This document shows positions 59,727 to 64,000 of a stretch of 64,000 nucleotides of DNA, one piece after another (position 1 is the stretch's first letter; each line of letters begins with the position of its first letter). The position numbers and the translations under genes were made by a program. Source of the stretch: Emticicia sp965283955. GTDB lineage: Bacteria > Bacteroidota > Bacteroidia > Cytophagales > Spirosomataceae. The stretch is taken from NCBI GenBank assembly GCA_965283955.1, contig CBDIQW010000001.1, forward strand, positions 1,364,001 to 1,428,000, given 5' to 3'. Below the pieces are notes generated by a model, which worked only from the letters and a program-made list of their open reading frames with translations, was not told the DNA's origin and made no database searches.

Positions 59727-61916
59727 TCAGTATTCTACGCCAAGAGATTTCAATGTCTCAAGATTCAAGTTACCTGATGGTAAATTATTATCTTTTTGGT
59801 ATTTGATAATAGCCGCATTAGTGCGTGGTCCCAATACGTTATCATCTGGGCCTGGGTCATAACCTTTAGCTCTAAGGGCTTTCTGAATGGCACGAACCGT
59901 AGCTGAAGTAATTTTATTTCCGCAAAGAATCTCAACCCAGTCAGCATAAGTACCGCTGCTTGTCATTGATGTTGTAGTATAGGTTGCATATTCCGCAGGA
60001 ATTTCTCTTTCTGAGGTAGCAGCAGGAGTTTTTACAACGGTCTTAGTCACAGTACGGTATTCAGCTGGAATTTCTTTCTCAACAGTTCCAGCGGCATTAG
60101 CTACCACTTGTTTAGTAACAGTACGATATTCTCCTGGAATTTCAATTTCACGAGTTTTTGGTTGGCCATCAACTACGTATTTTGTAACCGAACGATACTC
60201 GGCAGGTACGTCAATTTCACGAACTTGTGGTCCACAACCGCCATTTCCAGCTACAATTCCATTACCAGTAGAAGAGCCAGAACCATCTGCACAAGAATAC
60301 TTCGTGCGAGTGGCATAAACTGCTGGAACTTCAATCTCACGAGTTGTTGCGGGGGCAACCAACGCTTGTTTTGTACGAGTAGCATAAACCGCAGGAACTT
60401 CAATTTCTTTTACTTGAGCAGCTTGAGCAACGATTTGCTTCGAGATTGCCTCGAATTGTGGGGCAACTGCAACTTCTTTTGTTTGTGGTCCTCGGGCAAC
60501 TACTTGCTTTGTAATTGTCTCGTATTGTGCAGGAACTTCAATTTCTTTATATTGAGCAGGAACGGCAATAACAGTTTTTGTGATTGTTGCGTATTGTGCC
60601 GAAGAAGTTCCACCTACGAATGCTTGAGCGGCTGTAAGGCTTACACCTGTTGGCTCATAGCCATCAAGCATTTGCTTTGTGATTGTCGCATATTGTGCTG
60701 CTACTTCAACTTCACGAACTGAAGCAGGTTGAGCAATCACTTGTTTTGTTATAGTTGCTGTCTGAGCAGGAGTAATTATTTCTTTTACACCGGCAGGAGT
60801 CTTTAAAACTTGTTTCGTAACAGTTTTATATTCGGCAGGAATTTCAACCAAGCATAATTGTAAACAGTCATCAGGGTTTGCACTCAAACACGATGGGTCA
60901 AGTTTACGTTTTTCATATTTTGTATATGCTTCACGAATTTTAACTTTCTCAGTCACTGTTTCATACACTGCTGGAGTTACAACCAAAGTTTTTACTGGCT
61001 CTTTTATCACAACAGTTTCTGTAACGGTTTTGTAAGTTGCAGGAACAATCTCATAGCGTTTAGCAGCTTCTTTAGCTAAAAACTGCTCAGTCACTGTTTT
61101 ATATTTTGGGCGTTGGCCACCAGCAACTGTAGGTGCAGCCTCACGAATCAATACTTGCTCTGTGATAGTTTTGAATTGAGCAGGCACAACTTCATAACGT
61201 TTGTAAGCTGGACGCACCTCAACCCTTTCTGTTACCGCTTTAAATTCAACATTATTATCTACCACTATATTGTTATAAGCAGGTTTGATCATATACTGCT
61301 CAGTGATAGTCTTATAAACCGCAGGAATCACTTCATAACGTTTAGAAGCTTCTTTTACCATAACTTGCTCCGTTTCAGTTTTGAATTGTGCAGGAATCAC
61401 TTCTAATTTTTTGTATCCTTCACGTACCATTATTTGCTCAGTTGATGGCTTGAAACACGGAGCATTTACATCTGCACCTTTGCCAGTGCCTGTTCCTGTT
61501 GCTTGGTTACAACCAACGATTTCATAACGCTTATAGGCTGGACGAGTTTCCATCTGGTCGGTTACAGCTTTGTACGAACCCGAACCCGGAATTACTTCAG
61601 TTCTTTTACCTGGTTCTTTTACCAATACTTGCTCTGTAACACTTTTGTATGCAGAAGCTGAAGCTTGAATAATTTTACTACCTTCTTTTACGAGTACTTG
61701 CTCAGTAGTTGTAGTTAATTCTGGAGCAGAAGCTGTAAGGATTTTCCCCGCCTCTTTAGAAATATACTGCTCAGTACGAGTTGTAAATTGAGCTGGCTTT
61801 AAACATTTAGCATAACATTTTCCTGGTACAGCATTTGGTGGGAGATCGCTCTGTGCCATTGAAAGCCCATAGCTCAGCACCACTGCCGACAGTGTCAAAA
61901 AGGAATTCTTCATCAT
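59727..61916 (-). CDS. Large exported repeat protein with C-terminal peptidoglycan-binding domain
   Basis: A 729-residue protein with a signal peptide (LTLSAVVLSYGLSMAQ) and about 24 tandem repeats of some 20-25 residues from residue 40 to 650. The unit reads roughly PAxYxTxTKQVxxxPAxxxExEV. Early copies have TEQVLVKEA forms (a few keep KRYEVI), later ones TKQVVA with REIEVPA. Four insertions carry paired cysteines (CYAKC near the start, the GCNQ and APCF region, DPSCLSANPDDCLQLC, YSCAD with GGCG). The C-terminal 70 residues are a PG_binding_1 domain (ITSATVRAIQKALRAKGYDPGPDDNVLGPRT). The repeats are probably beta strands forming an elongated rod anchored to the cell wall (inference). No named family known to me. 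Confidence 0.85.
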   Translation of the reverse strand: MMKNSFLTLSAVVLSYGLSMAQSDLPPNAVPGKCYAKCLKPAQFTTRTEQYISKEAGKILTASAPELTTTTEQVLVKEGSKIIQASASAYKSVTEQVLVKEPGKRTEVIPGSGSYKAVTDQMETRPAYKRYEIVGCNQATGTGTGKGADVNAPCFKPSTEQIMVREGYKKLEVIPAQFKTETEQVMVKEASKRYEVIPAVYKTITEQYMIKPAYNNIVVDNNVEFKAVTERVEVRPAYKRYEVVPAQFKTITEQVLIREAAPTVAGGQRPKYKTVTEQFLAKEAAKRYEIVPATYKTVTETVVIKEPVKTLVVTPAVYETVTEKVKIREAYTKYEKRKLDPSCLSANPDDCLQLCLVEIPAEYKTVTKQVLKTPAGVKEIITPAQTATITKQVIAQPASVREVEVAAQYATITKQMLDGYEPTGVSLTAAQAFVGGTSSAQYATITKTVIAVPAQYKEIEVPAQYETITKQVVARGPQTKEVAVAPQFEAISKQIVAQAAQVKEIEVPAVYATRTKQALVAPATTREIEVPAVYATRTKYSCADGSGSSTGNGIVAGNGGCGPQVREIDVPAEYRSVTKYVVDGQPKTREIEIPGEYRTVTKQVVANAAGTVEKEIPAEYRTVTKTVVKTPAATSEREIPAEYATYTTTSMTSSGTYADWVEILCGNKITSATVRAIQKALRAKGYDPGPDDNVLGPRTNAAIIKYQKDNNLPSGNLNLETLKSLGVEY

Positions 61917-62361
61917 TTTCTTAATTGTTTTGGGGTTTTAAGTAAACTACTTGTATATTGATTCACCTCTTTAGGTCTGCTCATAATTAATATTTGATTG
62001 TATCTTGCACCACAGTGGCTACCAATACGGTGTGTTTGAACATAGTAAATCCATTCATCTATTCAGACTATTCGTAACTACTCAAGTAACACAAATGGAT
62101 TGGTTTTCTAACAGATTTCTATAAATATTTCATAATCAACAACAAAAAGACCTTTCAGCATTTTTGTGCAAATTTATTTTTAGTCCCTTGTGAAAGGAGG
62201 TTCTTCATGGACTACAATTATATAAGAAAGACAGGGTATCTCTAAACGAGACAGCAATAATAAAGATAATATTCTATAAATTAAAAGAAACTCAACACTT
62301 TTTTTCACTCTTTCAATATTTTGCTCTAAATTGGTGATTGTTGATAAATAATATTTTTCTA
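61917..62361. other. Intergenic region between divergent genes, nothing certain
   Basis: A 445-base AT-rich gap upstream of both the repeat protein and the DUF2520 gene. It should hold both promoters; I see no clear TAnnTTTG at a good distance. No gene, RNA or strong hairpin was found. One GCCACTG-like string on the minus strand is not accompanied by other riboswitch parts. Confidence 0.4.
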
Positions 62362-63162
62362 ATGAAAATTTCTATCATTGGTTCTGGAAATGTTGGCTGG
62401 CATTTGGGTATCTCGTTCGAAAATCATCATCATCCTGTTTGTGAAGTATTTAGTCGAAATAGGGCAAAAGCGGAGAAGTTGAGCGAAATGCTCTACAAAG
62501 CCGAAGCAAAAACAGACCTCGACTTTTCGGAAAGTGAAGCCGAATTATTTATTCTTTCAGTGGCGGATGATGCAATGGAAGATGTTTGTTCTAAACTGAT
62601 TTTGCCCGAAAATGCTATTTTGGCTCATACATCAGGTAGTAAATCGTTGGATGATTTGCAGAAACTCATGCTCATTTACCACGATTTACCCGTAAAATGT
62701 GCTGTTTTTTATCCGTTAATGACCTTTTCGACAGGAAAACGCTTGGATTTAAAATCTGTACCTTTCTGCATCGAAGCAGTTGATGAAGAAACCGAGCAAG
62801 TTTTGGTTGACATTGCTCAAGAAATGAGCGATACTGTTTATCTATTGAGTTCGGAAGAGCGAAAAGTGCTGCACGTAGCAGCGGTTTTTGCCTGTAATTT
62901 TACGAATCATTTATTGGCTTTATCAAAAAGTATTACCGATAACGAAAATCTGGAATTTGATTTATTGAAACCAATTATTTCGGAAACTTTCAAGAAAGCA
63001 TTAAAGGCCGATGACCCCGCCGATGTACAAACTGGCCCCGCCATTCGGAATGATAAAACTATCATCAATCGCCACCTCGATTATCTGAAAGATGATACCC
63101 GATTGTTGGAAATTTATGAGGTCTTGACCGAGAGTATTCAAACGCATAATCTAAATCAATAA
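62362..63162 (+). CDS. Rossmann-like and DUF2520 domain protein
   Basis: A 266-residue soluble protein. The N-terminal NAD(P)-type Rossmann domain opens with KISIIGSGNVGWHLG, and the core region LILPENAILAHTSGSKSLD resembles the F420/NADP oxidoreductase group (ProC/6-PGDH-like). The C-terminal half is the helical DUF2520 domain, with VAAVFACNFTNHLLALSKSI. The enzyme activity of the family is not known. ATG at 62362 is chosen because it begins the first strand; an upstream start would add eight odd residues. It is followed directly by a REP-type hairpin. Confidence 0.86.
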   Translation: MKISIIGSGNVGWHLGISFENHHHPVCEVFSRNRAKAEKLSEMLYKAEAKTDLDFSESEAELFILSVADDAMEDVCSKLILPENAILAHTSGSKSLDDLQKLMLIYHDLPVKCAVFYPLMTFSTGKRLDLKSVPFCIEAVDEETEQVLVDIAQEMSDTVYLLSSEERKVLHVAAVFACNFTNHLLALSKSITDNENLEFDLLKPIISETFKKALKADDPADVQTGPAIRNDKTIINRHLDYLKDDTRLLEIYEVLTESIQTHNLNQ

Positions 63163-63164
63163 AC

Positions 63165-63198
63165 AAACCTATAAGGTTTCCGAAATCCTTATAGGTTT
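63165..63198. repeat. REP-type inverted repeat, left of the RAYT gene
   Basis: AAACCTATAAGG (63165-63176) and CCTTATAGGTTT (63187-63198) are perfect reverse complements around TTTCCGAAAT. It begins two bases after the DUF2520 stop and 13 bases before the RAYT start. The same arms recur at 63841-63874. Confidence 0.85.
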
Positions 63199-63211
63199 AA
63201 ACAATTTAAAA

Positions 63212-63819
63212 ATGAAAGGCTTAGATAATTTCGAGGCAAATAATTTCTATCACATTGTGAACCATGCAGTTGGTAATGAAAATCTTTTTCGTACTACCGA
63301 TAATTACCGCTATTTTTAGATAGATATAGCCACCATATCTCCCCAGCCCTTGAAACCTTCGCCTATTGCTTAATGCCTAATTATTCGGGCGGCGTTCCGC
63401 TTCATTTGCTTGTCAGAGTTCGGTCTATTGAAGAGTTGAGCCAAGACCCTAAGTTCAAGGGCGATGTACATAAATATGTTATGCAAAAAATCAGTAATCT
63501 GCTAAATGGCTACGCCAAAGCCTATAATATCCGTTTTGACCGAAAAGGAGCATTGTTTATAGATTACACTAAGCGTTTTTGGGTAGATTCTGATACTTAC
63601 TTTACAGCAGCAATCAATTATATACATCAAAATCCTGTTAGTCATGGTTTTGTGAATAATTTGGACGAGTGGAACTATTCGTCCTATCATTCGTTACTTT
63701 CTGAAAAAAGTACGAAATTAAGGCGTGAAGAGGTAATTAGTTGGTTTGGAGATAAAGAAGAATTTGTAGATTTCCATAAACAAAACCAAGTAATACTAAA
63801 TGAGGATTTTGAATTTTAA
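63212..63819 (+). pseudogene. REP-associated tyrosine transposase (RAYT, Y1_Tnp), broken
   Basis: About 203 residues of a Y1/HUH-family transposase. The first 34 residues (YHIVNHAVGNENLFRTTDNYRYF) and the rest are split by a missing T in a T5 run (63313-63317): adding one T joins YRYF to LDRYSHHIS. The rest holds the KISNLLNGYAKAYNIRFDRKGALF region, where the Tyr of YAKAYN is the likely nucleophile, and AINYIHQNPVSHGFVNNLDEWNYSSYHS, both typical of RAYTs. The HUH motif is odd: the usual MPNHFHLL is here MPNYSGGVPLHLL, so the first His is lost through about five extra residues, and the product is probably inactive. It is flanked by matching REP hairpins, which RAYTs mobilise. Confidence 0.82.
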
Positions 63820-63840
63820 AACCTAATTAAGCCTATAATT

Positions 63841-63874
63841 AAACCTATAAGGTTTTTGGAAACCTTATAGGTTT
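63841..63874. repeat. REP-type inverted repeat, right of the RAYT gene
   Basis: AAACCTATAAGGTTT and AAACCTTATAGGTTT are perfect 15-base arms around a TTGG loop. It lies between the RAYT stop and the converging aldolase gene, and may also end both transcripts. Confidence 0.87.
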
Positions 63875-63884
63875 GGAATTACTA

Positions 63885-64000
63885 TTATATAAGTCCTTCG
63901 TTACGGTTAATACAATTTAAATCTTCGAAAGCTACTTTCAAACGAGCAATCATATTTTCTTCACCTTTGCGTAACCATACACGTGGGTCGTAATATTTTT
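63885..64000 (-). CDS. fbaA: Class II fructose-bisphosphate aldolase, C-terminal end (partial)
   Basis: Only the last 38 codons are in the window, on the minus strand. They read KYYDPRVWLRKGEENMIARL, then KVAFEDLNCINRNEGLI and a stop at 63885-63887. The phrase YYDPRVWLR and the helix with ARL-x-x-AF-x-DLN are the standard C-terminus of class II (FbaA-type) zinc aldolases, which split fructose-1,6-bisphosphate in glycolysis. The rest of the gene is beyond the window, so the active site cannot be checked. Confidence 0.9.
   Translation of the reverse strand, partial: KYYDPRVWLRKGEENMIARLKVAFEDLNCINRNEGLI

Noticed and set aside
60108..60722. Long open frame on the plus strand inside the repeat-protein gene
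   Set aside because: It is a shadow of the repeats: the regular codon pattern of the minus-strand gene keeps the opposite frame open. The product is Cys/Asn/Phe-rich without any family look.
62013..62019. GCCACTG on the minus strand, like a cobalamin riboswitch box
   Set aside because: The other conserved parts of the riboswitch are absent, and the downstream gene is a repeat protein and not a cobalamin gene.
1..64000. CRISPR arrays, rRNA, tRNA, integrase or prophage genes
   Set aside because: Looked for and not found: no regular spacer-repeat pattern, no rRNA-like stretches, no cloverleaf with a T-loop, and no integrase or phage structural gene.

Overview
The window looks like a chromosomal segment of a Bacteroidota bacterium, most likely a Cytophagales member of the Emticicia/Arcicella/Runella kind (inference). 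It is AT-rich, carries TAnnTTTG-type -7 promoter boxes, and has families typical of the phylum: SusC/CirA-like TonB receptors with carboxypeptidase-regulatory N-termini, HmuY, DUF2723, PafA, FKBP lipoproteins beside an NrnA-type DHH phosphoesterase, and NarL-type two-component pairs. No rRNA, tRNA, CRISPR array or prophage was seen.

Layout. 0-12 kb is housekeeping: CorA (cut by the window edge), a large sortilin-type BNR protein, a GT2 glycosyltransferase, a polysaccharide deacetylase, an M1 peptidase, a Na+/solute symporter, ClpS, RecR and a TrpF-like protein. At 12.2-15.5 kb is an accessory patch: an AT-rich ATPase/HNH pair resembling Septu (PtuA/PtuB) antiphage systems, an exported Fe/Mn superoxide dismutase and a YoeB-type toxin-antitoxin pair. 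At 15.5-33.8 kb is an iron/heme acquisition island: four TonB receptors, HmuY, DUF6607, two DUF6686-like proteins, DUF4198, PepSY, a small Cys-rich protein, ferritin, a [2Fe-2S] protein and a Fur-family regulator, with repeated 9-5-9 palindromes (TTATTTAGA N5 TCTAAATAA) in front of the transport genes. From 33.8 to 44 kb follow topoisomerase subunit A, PspC, a cold-shock protein, a membrane protein/histidine kinase/response regulator cluster with a TACGTA array, RidA, grpE-dnaJ and an MFS transporter. From 44 to 64 kb are DUF2723, a ZnuD-like TonB receptor plus lipoprotein that share a TGCAA N5 TTGCA operator, nucleotidase, M28 peptidase, YhhN, PafA, NrnA, two FKBP lipoproteins, thioredoxin, a 24-repeat peptidoglycan-binding surface protein, a DUF2520 dehydrogenase-like protein, a REP-flanked RAYT transposase and the C-terminus of class II fructose-bisphosphate aldolase.

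Ten single-base frameshifts break seven genes, including the normally essential grpE. Their number, their single-base nature and the intact flanking sequence suggest uncorrected sequencing errors more than gene decay, so these genes are annotated over their full span. The most interesting material is the iron-box regulon, the putative zinc operator regulon, the Septu-like pair, the long repeat protein, the TACGTA array next to the two-component system, and the REP/RAYT element whose HUH motif carries an in-frame insertion.
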